Shown here piece after piece: positions 11,633 to 24,112 of a stretch of DNA of 64,000 nt. Positions within the stretch are counted from its first letter, which is position 1; each line of letters starts with the position of its first letter. A model generated the notes under the pieces. It saw only the letters and a program-made list of their open reading frames with translations, had not been told where the DNA came from and searched no databases. The translations under genes and the position numbers were made by a program. This stretch comes from Cenococcum geophilum 1.58. Lineage: Eukaryota > Ascomycota > Dothideomycetes > Gloniales > Gloniaceae. The stretch covers positions 806,001 to 870,000 of the forward strand of contig KV748199.1 in NCBI GenBank assembly GCA_001692895.1. Reading direction: 5' to 3'.

Positions 11633-13199
11633 ATGCTGTTCGCTCTCCTCTGGCTCAGCAGTCTCGCTGCGGCCCAGTCCGTGGTTACCATTACGGGAAC
11701 GATCACTGGCGCCGATGCCCTTCCTACTGGCTCGGAAGTTACCTATGTCTCTGTCCTTTCCACGATTACGGTTCCTTCCTCATCAGGCATCGGTACAATG
11801 TCTGGAATGTCTAGTAGCTTTGGAGAAGCAAATAGCACCGGCTCAGCATCTTCCTCAACAAATTCGGTCATTATGTTGGTTGGAGGAGGCGGGTCTACAA
11901 CTATAAGCAACAATATGACAGCTAGCTCGACAACGACCTCTGCACAACCTACCAACACTCAACCCTGCAACAACTATCCTGAATTCTGCACCCGAAAATA
12001 CTCCAATATCACCGAAGTCTGTGCTCACAACTCTCCATTCTCAGTCAAGAACAATGCTGCAAGCAACCAGGTGCTAGATGTGACTACTCAGCTCAACGAT
12101 GGTATTCGTATGCGTAAGTACATGTATCAAAGCTTTGAGCAAGTCTAGTTGAGTCACTGACCGATGATATGCTTCTAGTTCAAGGGCAGGCTCATTATGT
12201 CAATGGCACTTTATACTTCTGCCACACAAGCTGCGATCTGCTTAATGCTGGCACCGTCCAAGACTATCTCGAGGAAGTTGCAGCCTGGGTCCGTGATAAC
12301 CCTTACGACGTAGTGACGATTTTGATTGGTAATGCGAATTACGCAATGACAAACTCAGAGGGAGTAAAGAATATTACAGCTGAAACGTATGTTGAGCCAA
12401 TCCAGAACTCAGGTCTTGCTCCGTACCTCTATTATCCTCCTAAGATACCCATGAGACTGGAGGATTGGCCCTCTTTAGGTGAAATGATTGTCACCCAGAA
12501 GCGAGTTGTTATCTTCATGGACTACAATGCCAACCAAACCGCTGTGCCGTATATCCTGGACGAGTTTACTCAGATGTGGGAGACGCCATACTCACCGACA
12601 AACATCAGCTTTCCGTGCGATGTACAACGTCCGCCGAACTTGAGCAGAAATTCGAGTTTCGATTGGTTGTATATTGCAAACCATAATCTTAACACTGAGG
12701 TCTCTATTGGATCGTTCAACCTTCTAATCCCCAACATTGTTGATTTGAATGTAACCAACGGATTAAACGGCACGGGGAGTTTAGGGCTCATGAGCAACGA
12801 ATGTACAGGTCAGTAGAAAAAAACCGCAAGTAAAAATTCGGAGCACCGCCTGCACATCACCAGAGAACTCTAGAATCCGAATTCTTCGAGGAACTTTGAG
12901 TCACGATGAAGCATGTCGGCTAGCAGAAACTCTTGCCTCCTCTAGTTTCAATAACAAAGAAACTAATTCACTAACTCGTATTAGCTGACTGGGGCCGCCC
13001 TCCGAACTTCCTTCTTGTCGATTACTATAACATCGGCAGTTTCAACGGCTCTGTCTTCGCAGTTGCCGCTGAAGCAAACAACGTTACTTACAATCGCAAA
13101 TGCTGTGGAACTAGTTCTCTCGCGACGCAGTCATTCGGAGGCCCTCCAATCATGACGCTGTTTATTGCTTTTCTTGCTGCTCTCACGGGGATAATTTAA
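11633..13199 (+). CDS. Secreted, GPI-anchored PLC-like phosphodiesterase
   Basis: Three exons (11633-12113, 12179-12808, 12985-13199) give 441 residues. A signal peptide covers about residues 1-15 (LFALLWLSSLAAAQ). A Ser/Thr-rich stalk of about 90 residues follows. The catalytic-type TIM-barrel domain then begins (CNNYPEFC, ITEVCAHNSPF). The two histidines expected for PLC-like phosphodiesterases are in CAHNSPF and in FCHTSC. Further family blocks are VRDNPYDVVTILIGN and KRVVIFMDYNA. NxS/T sequons are frequent. The C-terminus is hydrophobic (IMTLFIAFLAALTGII), typical of a GPI-attachment signal. The protein is thus probably at the cell surface. Phosphoinositide hydrolysis is assumed from the fold; the physiological substrate is unknown. 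Confidence 0.9.
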
Positions 13200-14168
13200 A
13201 TCCTATGTTTCACGACGGCCGGCTCTACGGATATAAAACTTTGGTTTTTTTAAAAGAAAATTAGGCATGGCGTTCCGGTAATAGAGTATTTGCATAGCGG
13301 TCAGGAGTTGGAAATATGCAGCATGACGCGTAATTCTTGTTAGTTTCTTTTTTCCTTTTTAGGCCTTGTTTACAGAATGCATGAACAATCATTGGGTGCA
13401 ATAGAGCGGAATGGATGGCCCGGCAGATCGAGTGCTAATTTAGCGGATGATGTTCGAGATGGTGGCGGAAACCGCTCAAACTTTATCTCAGTTTATCAGA
13501 TGGCGTGACGGTCCACGCAGACTATCATGAACGAGCCATCCAGCGGCAATAATCCGGAACTAGGGACAATGGACGCAGTCAGAGGAGTCGTACCACTAGC
13601 GGCTACGGGAAGGGAACCGTATGGATGAAGCATTGACAGCCGAGGATGGGGAGCACACTTTCTTCCCCTGACTTGAAGTTTGCTTTAAGTTTCCACTCTT
13701 CCAGGTTCGGAGTTGGTTCCGATGTGGTCGGTCGTTGTAGGCTGCGCTAAGAGACCCGCACGAGAGGCGTTGACGTTTGTGAAGTGGCATGAGGAATTAT
13801 GATGCATACGGGAGGAAGCGAAGCCTGCTGTTCCCATTGGTGAGAAGCATCTTTCCGACTATTGAGTTTAGCTAGTTCCCCACGTAGGAAGCACACTGGA
13901 GACCTATTTGAACAATTCTGAGCGCGGCCAAGGTATTTGTATTCCGCCCAATGCGCCACCTGTATGCTTAAAAATACACCACCCGTCTAACATTTGTACA
14001 CCGGATGTGAGTGTTCCCATTGTATATATACACCAACCTTAAATATGGAAATGCGGGTGACGCCGATCTACGAGGAAGGAAGTCTAGCCCTAAGCAGTGA
14101 GCCCGTATGTTACAGTATGCTTGGGTGCGCCCATTGCGGTATCTTCAGATGCTGTTTGAAAGTCTGCT
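13200..14168. other. Intergenic, convergent
   Basis: Between the 3' ends of two convergent genes. Scattered short open frames only; no feature supported. Confidence 0.5.
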
Positions 14169-14991
14169 TCATGTGGACTTGGGTTTCCTCTTCCCAATAT
14201 CCCAACCCCATCCTCTCAGTGTTTTGACCACCTTTGGTGTGACCGCAGCCGTCAATGGCACTCGAATGAAGATGAAGGACTTGTGAATGGCATAGGCCAA
14301 TGCCAACTGAGTCCAGATTGCTGAAAATCACTGTTAGCATAACAAGCAACAACAGATTTCATACAGGTCACATACTTGCTTCAGACCCCTTGTTTTTAGC
14401 ATCAGCCTTCTCAACCTCACCACTCCAGCCCAATTGCCCTTCCCTAGCTGTGGCTTCCCCAACCCCTTCTCCAATATGCGCCTCTTGAGCCTCATTATGT
14501 CTCCCCAGGTTCGGAAACGGCACTCGCACTACTTTCCAGAATGCTTCGATGACGACATGCTCATAACGTCCTATCCGTTCTGTTCCTAACATCCGCACGG
14601 TCAAGAAGCAGAACGGGAAGTCCAGCGTTGACAGCGTCATATAAACTCCCAAGGCTGACCATCCGTACTCTCGAGACAGCTTCCGTAGTCTTTGTGTTAG
14701 GGACGGGGATGGCTCTGGACTCCCAAGGTGAGGTGTGGGGTTGGGCTTTGGGGGTGTTTGCGAGCTATTGAAACGGATGGAGCGGAATTTCCGTGTCATG
14801 AGATGCCATGATTTGGAAGGCAGGCGTCCTGCCCGGAACACGAGGCTCTGAGACGCCTTGGTTTTGGAAAAGACAGGCCTGGTGGAGGTGAAGAAAGTCC
14901 TCCATTTTAGAGGCGTGGGGGGTGGTGCGGCGGTCCTATGCAACAGGTTCCGGATGAGGTCAGGCTGCCTCAATAAGCTGGCACTCTTCAT
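14169..14991 (-). CDS. FAM210/NAT2-type mitochondrial membrane protein (DUF1279)
   Basis: Two exons (14991-14376, 14320-14169) give 255 residues. The first 45 or so residues look like a mitochondrial presequence, rich in Arg, Leu and Ser and without acidic residues at the start. The DUF1279 core begins at LSREYGWSALGVYMTLSTLD and continues across the intron into ALAYAIHKSFIFIRVPLT. The C-terminal end GWDIGKRKPKST fits this family, in which yeast Nat2 is the best known member. A polar insert of about 35 residues rich in Glu and Gly separates the two halves (EGVGEATAREGQ). The frame is open to 15027 but the first ATG is at 14991. Biochemical role unclear in all species. Confidence 0.87.
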
Positions 14992-17900
14992 GGCCAGCAG
15001 ACACTGGTGCTGCAAGAGAGAGAACAAATTGAGAGTCGGTACGTGTACAATAATTGAGACGGATCAGGCGTCAACAGCGGTAGGGAGCTGCGACTGGCAT
15101 GGCTGTTTCATTGAGCAGTTCCATCTCCCAGAAAAATGCTAGTCGACAGGGGTGCCACGGGCCGAGACACTTCCGCACCTTGCACCAGGTTCATCCCATC
15201 CTGTCAACTGCACAAAATCACCAACTAGGCATAACCACCTGAATTCGCTCATCAGTCATGTGGATTTCATGACCGCTACTTTGGTCATGAGGAGCTCGAG
15301 GCTGGGGGGGGCGGCAGCTCCCAGAACAGAGCGTTGACGGACAATGCGTTTTCGATAAGAAAATTGCAGTAGGCATGGCATCCCAAGCAACTCCGAGCAA
15401 ACTCAGCCGACGTATCAGGCAATATCGAGCCAATGGCAAGAACACATAGAGATAGAGAGAGAATGTGCGGCCGACAGCACAGTCCCACAGCCATTACGAG
15501 GACGTCCGGCAGGCGCGGCTTTTGGAAAAGAATAGCTCATGTCGTTGCATTTACTTAGCTCAGGAGAGGTTCCACTTCTGACTATCCCTTGCGCCGATAA
15601 CTGCGTCAAATAAATTCTGGCCTGTGCGCACCAATCAATAAGGCGCATTTGTAGGCGGTCAATCGTTCTGCCGCATCACCAAAGCTCTCAAATGAAGCCG
15701 CAAATATACTGAAATATCAGTATATTTTGTATATAGACCTCTATTTTGGTTTATTCGCGACCCAATCTCTAGAAATAGCATATTGAGTAGGCTGCGCAAG
15801 GCCTACGTCATTGGATACATAGTTGTGCACTATTTTGGTGATTGATAAAGTTATCTATTTACTACTTGACACGAGAAAGTTGAAGTTCTTTTGATCGCGT
15901 GCACGGGCCGCATTTGTTGACACACTTATCGGTGCGAGGGATAGCAGAGGCCGCCGGACCGTCTCGGTCCTGACTAGTAGCAGGACGCAGCATTGGGTTA
16001 AATGGTACGAAGTTAGGCGTGCCTTGGTCCTGTGTCAGCGGTAACGCCCCGGTAATAATGCAAGCTCCTCGATATAAGGCTGTTTATGCAGGCTCAAGCC
16101 TTTTTGCGCCGACCGCCACAACGTGCTGTTCAGCCCCGTGGCCGCATTTGTGAGACCAAATCTGACCATGGACTGAGACGCAACGAAAAAGGGATCGCCG
16201 CCCATACATATGACTTGTGATCCCCCCAGGATGCAAAGCGGATAAAAGATCGATTGGCATCTCACGATGAGCATCTTACGATTGACAGCCGTGGCTTGCC
16301 TTAGGACGTTCGAAGTTGCTGCTCTAATGGTAAGCGCTTGAAACATTGAGGTCCTGAATCTTTTTTGTGGTTTTGGCTTTTTCAGGCATCCTATCGTGGG
16401 CGTTGGGGAGGTCCTTAGCTCCCATGTGCCGTGACGACGATCTCATGCCGAGCTTGTATAAGCAGCCTAAAATCCTTCGAAGTCGCTATCACGAACGGCT
16501 ATGGTGCTAACCCACGGTTGCGTATGCCCAGAGATGTGACCAGAAAAGCGCATTCCAATCAGAAAACTAGGGAGACGTTCTGCTCCGCTGCCAATTGCCA
16601 GTTGAGGAAGCTTGGAAGTGGGCGCATCGGAATAGCAAGATAGCCAGTGCCAGACGAAGGTCGAGGTTTTGCTTAGCGCCTGTAAAGCAAGTCGATTTTA
16701 CACACTCAAAGCACGGGCGCACATTGGCACACGCTGGCACACGCTGGCACACATTGGCACACATTGGGCACTCATGGGTACCATACAGACACACAGGGCA
16801 CACAGACACATAGGCCCATGCACTCGTGAGCAAATATCAGGATGCTGAAGAGGTTCGGCGTTGCCGCTGTATCTCATCGTCTCTCTCGCGCGCTCCACAG
16901 GTCAGGTGAGTGGGCGAGAGGTCGGCGAGGTCTAGGTCGCGCGAGTAATGGAGCTCCGCAAACCGGTCAAGGGGCCCATGAGCAATGCGGTTTGACTTTC
17001 TACGGACACAGCCGGCCTTGCAGCAGTTTAGCAGTAGTTTAGCAGTTGTCTGGTAGCGTTCATTAGCCTATTTGGATTTGACATCGTCCGAACTCTCGGT
17101 TCGCTCCTTTGCGCACCTTTCCCATCCTGTGCCAATGCCCTTGCGCTTCTCCAGTTCTCCCTGGTCATCCTTGACAGGCTGACGGCAGAGTGGGATGATG
17201 CCGAACTGGGCGGGAGAGCGCCAGACTTTGGAAACTCCCCTGCCGCACGTTGGCCGCAACGCTATCCTGGCTCCTACGCCCGCCACAGTGCATACGAAGG
17301 CCATTGTAGACTTCATCAATCGTGAATGCTCCCTTGGGCAGCCCCGGCAGGCGCACTGGTCGTGCTGGTCTTGCCGGCCTGAGAACTCCCTGAGCCGAAA
17401 CTTACCTCTTTGCTGGGATTCCACCACCTATATCTAACAAAGTTTTTAGCCTCCCAGCCCTGCAACAGCAGTGGTCGCGAGTCAAACCCATTGCTCAAGC
17501 TGCTGTCCCTGCTTACGACGGCCATTATTCAAGTACCCAGACTTAAAGCACTCCTTGCCGGCTGATCAGGAGGCTTGATTGGGGTAGGCGTGTGGATAGC
17601 TAGGTGGCTAGATATGCTTTGCAAACCGCAGGCCCCCCCCCCAAGCTACCCCAAAAGCTGGCCCAAAATGGATCGTTCCATTGTTCCAGCAGTTTGGACA
17701 GGGCATTACCTCGACCAGAGCAGCTTCCTGCATGTTGCCCTGGGTTTGAACCTAGCCCACTAACATCTTGTTTTCTTTGCATCTCAGTCGCCCCGACACC
17801 CGTGCCCTAGAGACCGCGAAGGCATTGCCCTGTCACGCAAGGGAGGTGTTGCAAAGCTGCTATTTCCGTGGACTTCACCGCACAGCCCTTCGCTCGGATT

Positions 17901-18228
17901 TGACGGCGCCAAAAACGGTTGCCAAAAACGGTTGCCAACATCCGGAGCCAACGGTTTGAGGCTGCTCTCTACCCATTATGAGCTTATTTGTGGGTATTGA
18001 GCAGGCGCCACCTTCTCGGCCCTATGCATGCCTTTCTGCTCGGAATCTGCCTGCTATTCCACGTGGGTTGATCTCATCTCTGCAATTATATATTGCAATG
18101 CACTCCTCCCTGCTATGCTCGCCCTCTCGACTTGAACACCTTCCCATTTGTCAAGCCTCGCTCCTTCCCTCGACGTACTAGCGTCCCCCGCATTTATCTC
18201 GAAGTGTTTATACGCGACAACACCAAGC
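14992..18228. other. Gene-poor 3.2-kb block
   Basis: Many short open frames on both strands, none with a recognisable domain. Around 15,700-15,860 the sequence is AT-rich; from about 16,600 to 18,200 it is GC-richer with a short tandem repeat at 16721-16770 and a run of about ten C at 17633-17643. It may contain old, unrecognisable transposon sequence, but I cannot show this. Confidence 0.5.
16721..16770. repeat. Five 10-bp tandem units
   Basis: Five consecutive 10-bp units of the form ACATTGGCAC or ACGCTGGCAC, the last slightly changed (ACATTGGGCA). A looser CACA-rich stretch follows to about 16,813. Confidence 0.8.
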
Positions 18229-18537
18229 ATGGGTGGCAACAGTGGCGCAGACACAGACAGCTACGGCTACCTCACCATCCAGAGAGCCCTGGACATCGCA
18301 CGAAACAGCGAAGGCGGCGTCGATCCTGTCATCTCGAGCTATCTTGAGAAGGCGCTACGAGAAGTTTGGGCACGTCTGCACGCGCAGCCGCACACCTACA
18401 TTCTCTCTAAGGACGAGTTCGCCCTCTTCAACTACTTCCGCGCGCGATTTCAATCCTCCGACATCACCCAAAGGGCGGTGCAGCGTTTTTGGGATCACTA
18501 CGAGGGAGACCCGCAAGACGTTGACATGAGCGATTGA
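18229..18537 (+). CDS. Conserved 102-residue protein of unknown function
   Basis: A single-exon gene starting at the ATG in CAAGCATGGG (MGGNSGADTD). It is 102 residues, largely helical and acidic, and ends in DVDMSD. The blocks YLTIQRALDIAR, VWARLHAQPHTYILSKDEF and FNYFRARF have the even helical composition of a real protein and resemble a short conserved family of filamentous fungi that I cannot name. No signal peptide or membrane span. It ends only 166 bp before the PNGase A-like gene on the same strand. Function unknown. Confidence 0.7.
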   Translation: MGGNSGADTDSYGYLTIQRALDIARNSEGGVDPVISSYLEKALREVWARLHAQPHTYILSKDEFALFNYFRARFQSSDITQRAVQRFWDHYEGDPQDVDMSD

Positions 18538-18703
18538 TTTATTCTGCCGCCCTCAAGTGCAATTGAAATTGAAGCATTTTCAAGGTTTGAAATTCACCAC
18601 CAAGCGTCACCGACACCCACCAGCTCACGTCGCAATAGGAGTCGAAAGTTTTCTGATTTAGCTTGTGCGAGCGTGTTTACTGGACATTTCGAAAGGTGTC
18701 AAG

Positions 18704-21116
18704 ATGGTTTTGGGACGACAGGTGCATTCCAGCAATGGCGTTAGTGGAATTCCGTTGAGAATATCCGGGTTCTCCAGAGGTGGAGACCCACAAAGCTTGA
18801 GTACCTTGGTGTCCACACAAGAGCAGGATGGCGGTCTTGTATTTCCGGTTTCATTTGATCGTGGGGACAAAGCAATGCATGTTGAGGACATCGGGAAAAC
18901 GCTCCGGTGGCACTCAGAGGTCGTCAAAATACTTCGACCGCTGATATGCTCTATCCTAATACTAATCTCGCTTTCCTACTCCGTTTTCGCCTTTCTAGCG
19001 ATTCCCGGTCAGCCGGAACTGCTGTCATCCAGGATTTTCGCCAGTTGTGCACCGAACCTGTACTGGTCATTGCTTGAGGTCTTCCAAGTTTCCCCTCCGA
19101 TGTTGAGTCCAGCGGATACGACTTGCAAACAGACTTTGATGGTGCACCCTTTTGCTTTCAGCTATGGACATCCCTATGTTGGTGAGTAACGGTCAGGCTC
19201 TCTGTTACTACCGCCATTCCACATTCCACTTTGCTGGTTACTTCAGCACGTTGTCGGCTGTCGTCCACTTTTGCCTTATGCAGTCACGGAACCTTCTTGC
19301 GCTCCTTATATATGTCATTGTCCCTTCTATTAAGCCCTAACGCGACTACTACTTATTACTTGATCCCATATTAAACGTGTGGCGGCCTTCTTGGCCCCTG
19401 CCAATTCTCTCTAAAGGGAATGCTACTGATGTTAGTCCAACAGGTGAATATACCCCTCCAAGTTGCGAATTCAACAGGATCACATTCAACTTCACCGTCA
19501 CCTCTGCAGGTCGCCAATTTGACAGACTAGGCCTGATGTATTTCAATGACACGGAGGTCTTTCGCACGTCTACTGCAGAACCCACCGCAACTGGAATTGA
19601 ATGGACATATGTCAAAGATATGAGCAACTATCTAGTGCTGTTCAAAGAGCCGCAGAAAATTATTTTCGACCTCGGGAACTTGATTGATAGCACATACACA
19701 GCATCATTCAACACTACCTTGACTGCTACCTTCTTTGTGGAGGATGAGACAACTGCACCAGCTGACGTAATTTTACCCATCTCCACTCGACAGTCAGCAT
19801 TGGATAGCCCGAGCGCCTTTATGGTCCCTTCACAAAATGCCACAAGTACGCTCACGCTTCCACGGAATGTCAAGAAAGCAGTTTTCTCAATTGCGGCTTG
19901 TGGACAATCAACCGAGGAATTCTGGTGGAGCAACGTACTCTCTTCAGATACTAAGACCTTCCCTAATGTCACTGCACTTTACGGATACTCTCCATTTCGG
20001 GAATTGCAGCTTTACATTGATGGAATGTTGGCTGGTGTGGCATGGCCATTCCCGGTTATCTTCACCGGAGGAGTGGTGCCTGGCCTTTGGCGTCCTATTG
20101 TCGGCCTCGATGCCTTCGACCTTCGAGAAGATGAGATTGATATATCAGCCTTCCTGCCTTTGCTCTGCGACGGGAAAGAGCACACTTTCGAAATTCGCGT
20201 TGTGGGAATTAATGATGATGGGAGTGGCCACGGTGCGCTTACCCACACTGTCGGGTCATACTGGGTCGTTACTGGAAAGGTCTTCTTGTGGCTTGATTCC
20301 AGTGGTTGGGTCACCACAGGCTCTGATCCCGTTCAGGTTGTCCCGCCCCCTACCCTGCATATGTCATCGTCTGTTGGGGCCATTGCTAATAGAACGAACA
20401 CAACTCTGGCCTACTATGTCCAAGTTCAACGTCGCCTATCATTCACTTCGACAATCCAAACCTCGCAAGGTCCTCATATCGCATCGTGGCAGCAGACATT
20501 GAGCTATTCGAATTACGGCAATTTTACCGACGAAGGCAATGCTCAAGTCACCAATCAAAAGACCAATGGCATCGACGTCTCTTCAAATGGATATTCCAAA
20601 GTCTATGGATACCCTCTTTGTGTTCACTCTTTATACGCCACGGAAGCTGGTGGTAACTATACAATTGCCGGGACAATGGACAGGAGCAAAAACGTCCAAA
20701 TGGTCGGTCAACTAGCCTTCCCTTCCGAACTACAATTATTCGGCATAGGTGGCTGGACCAAAGCAAACTTGGCCTCCTTTCCGGGTACTTCGTCGAACAA
20801 TAGACAGAATGGTAGCGCAACCTACCTTGCAGCACCCTCTCAAACCAAGTCATATAGTTGGGGTAGCACAGAACAGGACCTCTCTTTTGCTGGCATTCAA
20901 GCCTCTCTCTCCGCAATCCAAGCAGGCGCGCCTCCGGTGCGGGGGAGCTCTGAGCTCTACCATCGGCATGTGCTAGCGACGAATGGTACGGTGATTGAGG
21001 ATGAACATACTCTTGTTGGGCAAACTTTCCAAAACCACTCTCCTGCCATCTTTGCGGATAAGCAAAGCTTTGCTCGTTCGGATATCAAAGCTATACTTGG
21101 GAGAGGTCCACCGTGA
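18704..21116 (+). CDS. PNGase A-like peptide-N4-asparagine amidase, membrane-anchored
   Basis: Two exons (18704-19181, 19444-21116) give 716 residues. Peptide:N-glycanase A-type enzymes remove N-glycans from glycopeptides. The N-terminus is cytosolic-looking, with one membrane segment at about residues 77-100 (LICSILILISLSYSVFAF) and no cleavable signal, so type II topology is likely. The family core starts with FAFSYGHPYVG, crosses the intron into EYTPPSCEFNR, and continues through DTEVFRTSTAEPT, DMSNYLVLFKEPQ, YGYSPFRELQLYIDG, FTGGVVPGLWRPIVG and GSYWVVTGKVFLWLD. NxS/T sequons are frequent. The 262-bp intron is long for this window. The upstream in-frame start at 18665 is GTG, so 18704 is used. 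Enzymatic activity is inferred from the family. Confidence 0.9.
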
Positions 21117-22202
21117 AGGTCAAGGTAGTAGCTGAGACCTTGGCTTCGTGGCTGAGGTTGAATAGAAAGTCCCAGGGTCCTGGTTTATATCACCATGCCC
21201 TATATTTTATATTTTATTCTCTATAATATCTCAATTTGCCAAGCCCTCTTTTCTTGGCTTTTTTTTTCTTCAATCATGGGAGTTGCCTTATCTCCCAGCA
21301 ATAATGTTTATTACTAGAGTAACTTCGACAAGGAGGCTACCTGGTATATTTGTCTCATTGGTCTTACCTGTAGGTATATGTTACCGGCCTATCAGTAGCT
21401 GCAGTGTGGTAAAACCTCGCATTCAATCCCTTTAGCAAGCGTTGAATAATCCAACGAGGCTGAGAACACAATCGGGTTTTTGACGACCAGACTGTCCGTA
21501 TGTTAATCTTGCAAATACATCCTTATTGCTCCAATGGACTGTTTGTCCAAATCGTCGAACCCATTGTCGAATGAAACACTTTATCTGTGATATCATGCCG
21601 CCAAAATAAGTGGTAGAACAGTTGTGGAATTTAGCTCACCTCTGCGGTTTTCCTGACCGCTTAGCCCGGCGAGCACTAAAATCCGCATTGGACCGCAAAA
21701 CTAACGAAGACCTTGCGCTAATGACCGGGCAGGTTGGGAAGGAGTAGACGAAGGCTCTGTCTGTAGCTGACTCGAAAACAGCATTTGTTCAATCAGCATG
21801 CACTGTCCTCCTCACGCCAGGCAATTGCAATTTTTGATTGGAGTTTATGTAGGATTCCCTTTAGAGGACAAATCTAGAGTCGTGGAACATGATGCAGCAC
21901 GTCAGCTGAAAACTAAGACAAGAATGGATTGCCGGTCCGGCGTAAACAGAGTCATACGTGTTAATTGGAGAGGAAGCAATCCTAGATTTACCAGTGAGAT
22001 CAACCGCAGTAGTGCCTCTTGTTGTATCGAGCCGGGGTTTGAATTATATCTGACTCGCCGACAAGCGCTCGTGATTCTTTGTTGATTCGGGACAAAACCA
22101 TTGGATGTAGGGCGGGAAATTGGGCTGTGTGCGTGCAGGAAGCAACTCCGTGGCTGCTGTGGTCAATCCGGGAACTGGTAATCATCGTCTGAGCAAGTCC
22201 TG

Positions 22203-22255
22203 GTTGCATCCCGATTGCATATACCGATTGCATCCTGATTGCATCCTGATTGCAT
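22203..22255. repeat. Short tandem repeat, GATTGCATCCT-like units
   Basis: About five imperfect copies of an 11-bp unit (GATTGCATCCT), with one copy altered to GATTGCATATACC. Confidence 0.75.
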
Positions 22256-22612
22256 GTGTTATTCTCCGGCTTACCGTGCTGTCGGATGCCGCCCCAGAAA
22301 GGGAATCATCTGTCTCTTTCTTCAATCCTTGGGTGATTGCCCACAACGTCCTTCGTATCCTCGGTGGCATCCCTAAACAATACAACCGAGCAAGCCTTCT
22401 CCGGTGTGCAAGTCGATATGCACCCTTTTGCTCTCTCGGCTTCAGTTCTGACCAGCTCCGAGCCTTCCCTGGCTTCTGCACAACTTCACCGTCGATTATC
22501 CCGAGAGGTTAGCAGCGCGTCCTCGTCCCGAAGATCAACGATAACCGTACAAAGATTGCACTCCCATCCGTAAGCTCTCGAGCTAGTGTTTCGATGATCT
22601 TAAAGCAACCCA

Positions 22613-22873
22613 CTATCGCCTACTCTTCAATCCCGCCTCACTTGCTCTAATATCGACCACCATAGCTATATCCTGACCGTTTCCCTCTTCAGGAGTAGCG
22701 ACTACGCGTAGTAGCACCAGATCCTTTTCCTCTGATACATCGAGGAATACGGTAGCAAGGCTTATCCCTGTCTTCTTCCGCCTCTTCAAAGCTGCTCGCA
22801 AGCCCTTCACGTACATCACACCACCACACGGATCTTTCCAGCGCCAACCTATCAATGCAGACTTCGTCCCCAT
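22613..22873 (-). CDS. Doubtful small open reading frame (86 residues)
   Basis: An ATG-started frame (MGTKSALIGWRW) with protein-like composition, including an alternating hydrophobic stretch (GISLATVFLDV) and a second one near LVLLRVVATPEE. It has no recognised domain, and another frame of similar length overlaps it. It could be a small gene, a single exon of an unseen gene, or chance. Confidence 0.28.
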   Translation of the reverse strand: MGTKSALIGWRWKDPCGGVMYVKGLRAALKRRKKTGISLATVFLDVSEEKDLVLLRVVATPEEGNGQDIAMVVDIRASEAGLKSRR

Positions 22874-24112
22874 TAGTCACCAACTCCAATGATAGTACTG
22901 GGCGCGATGAAGCGCATCTTGAGCCGAACCGACCTCTTTCTAGAACAAGGAGACCATAACACGATACAGATGACTTACATCCTGCAAATGGTTTCCTTCC
23001 CTCAGCTGTAGAAACAGTGTTAACAATGCGACAAATAGAGTAAAAGATCGAAAAGAGAAACTTCTCCACTCCAAAGACCTCGTATATGTTAAACTCCCAA
23101 CCCCTTTTCTACCCCGTCCTGTCCAAAAGCTACAGCATCAACACCCGCGGCATCACCCGGCCATCATTTGGAAAACCCTACCTTAGCAATCGGCGCATAT
23201 AGCCCACTGCCCTTCAGGCTTCCTCCTTACTTATATCCAACGCCCATATGCTGCAACTGTAGTCTCGCACTTGACTCTCACGCTCCCAGCTGCCCACGTC
23301 TTTTGCTCGTCACAGCTGAAAACGGTCCCGCCTGCATGCCCGAACCAGGCCGAACTTTCCCCTCAAGCGGAACGACGATCCTGGCAGCAGTTACGCGGCG
23401 GATCAAAAAACAAAAAAAAAACAAAAAAAAAACAACGCAAACGTGAGATGTCAGCTGGTCTTGTGTGGGGAGAGTGGTTTCCCTTATTTAAAATTTTTTT
23501 TTTTATACTTTAATTCCGGGCCCGGCCTTGCTTTGGGCTTGCCGCCACCTTGTTTCATTTGCTGCGGATGCGGATGCATATGCATGTCGGGGAAATCGGT
23601 CCGCTGCATGGAAGCAGAAGAGAGCCGGGCATGGTTTAAGGGCGAAGCGAGAAGCAGTTCTCCCGCTTCAACCTGGTGGGTCACCCAGGTTGCCGGGGCA
23701 GGGGGTGGAGAGCGGGCGGCAGGGATGGGCCTAGGAGCCGCGGGCTTTGGAGGGCAGGGCAGGGGGGAGAAGCACGTAATTTTGGACAACTGCTGGTGAG
23801 ATTATAGGGCGGGATTTATTGGGCCTCGGAAGGTGCCGTGTTGTGAGGGCTTCGAACTTGGTTTGCCAAATTGGATGCGGTTTCGGGGTCTGGGGGATTT
23901 CCTGTGGGGTTGGGCTGGCGTGAGGTGGGGAGGGGAAATGGCCTTTTAATTGCTGTCTACTTTATACCTCTGATTCAGAAGCCATATTTCCACCCTCGAG
24001 AGGTGCTGTCATTGCAAAGCACAAAACACTCCACCGCGCAAGCATATCTGGATCGTCTCAAAAGGTCAAAAGTGGTCAAGCACTCCCGAATTTTCAGAGA
24101 ACATCCGTGCCT

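Larger units (their letters stand above)
21117..24112. other. Gene-poor 3.0-kb block
   Basis: Convergent spacer between the PNGase A-like gene and the F-box-like gene. It holds a short tandem repeat (22203-22255), a doubtful small frame (22613-22873), and an A-rich run with regularly spaced C (about 23,404-23,434). Nothing else is recognised. Confidence 0.5.

Noticed and set aside
23404..23434. A-rich run with spaced C as a poly-A tail of a retroposon
   Set aside because: No coding remnant or target duplication was found beside it; a simple low-complexity run is enough.
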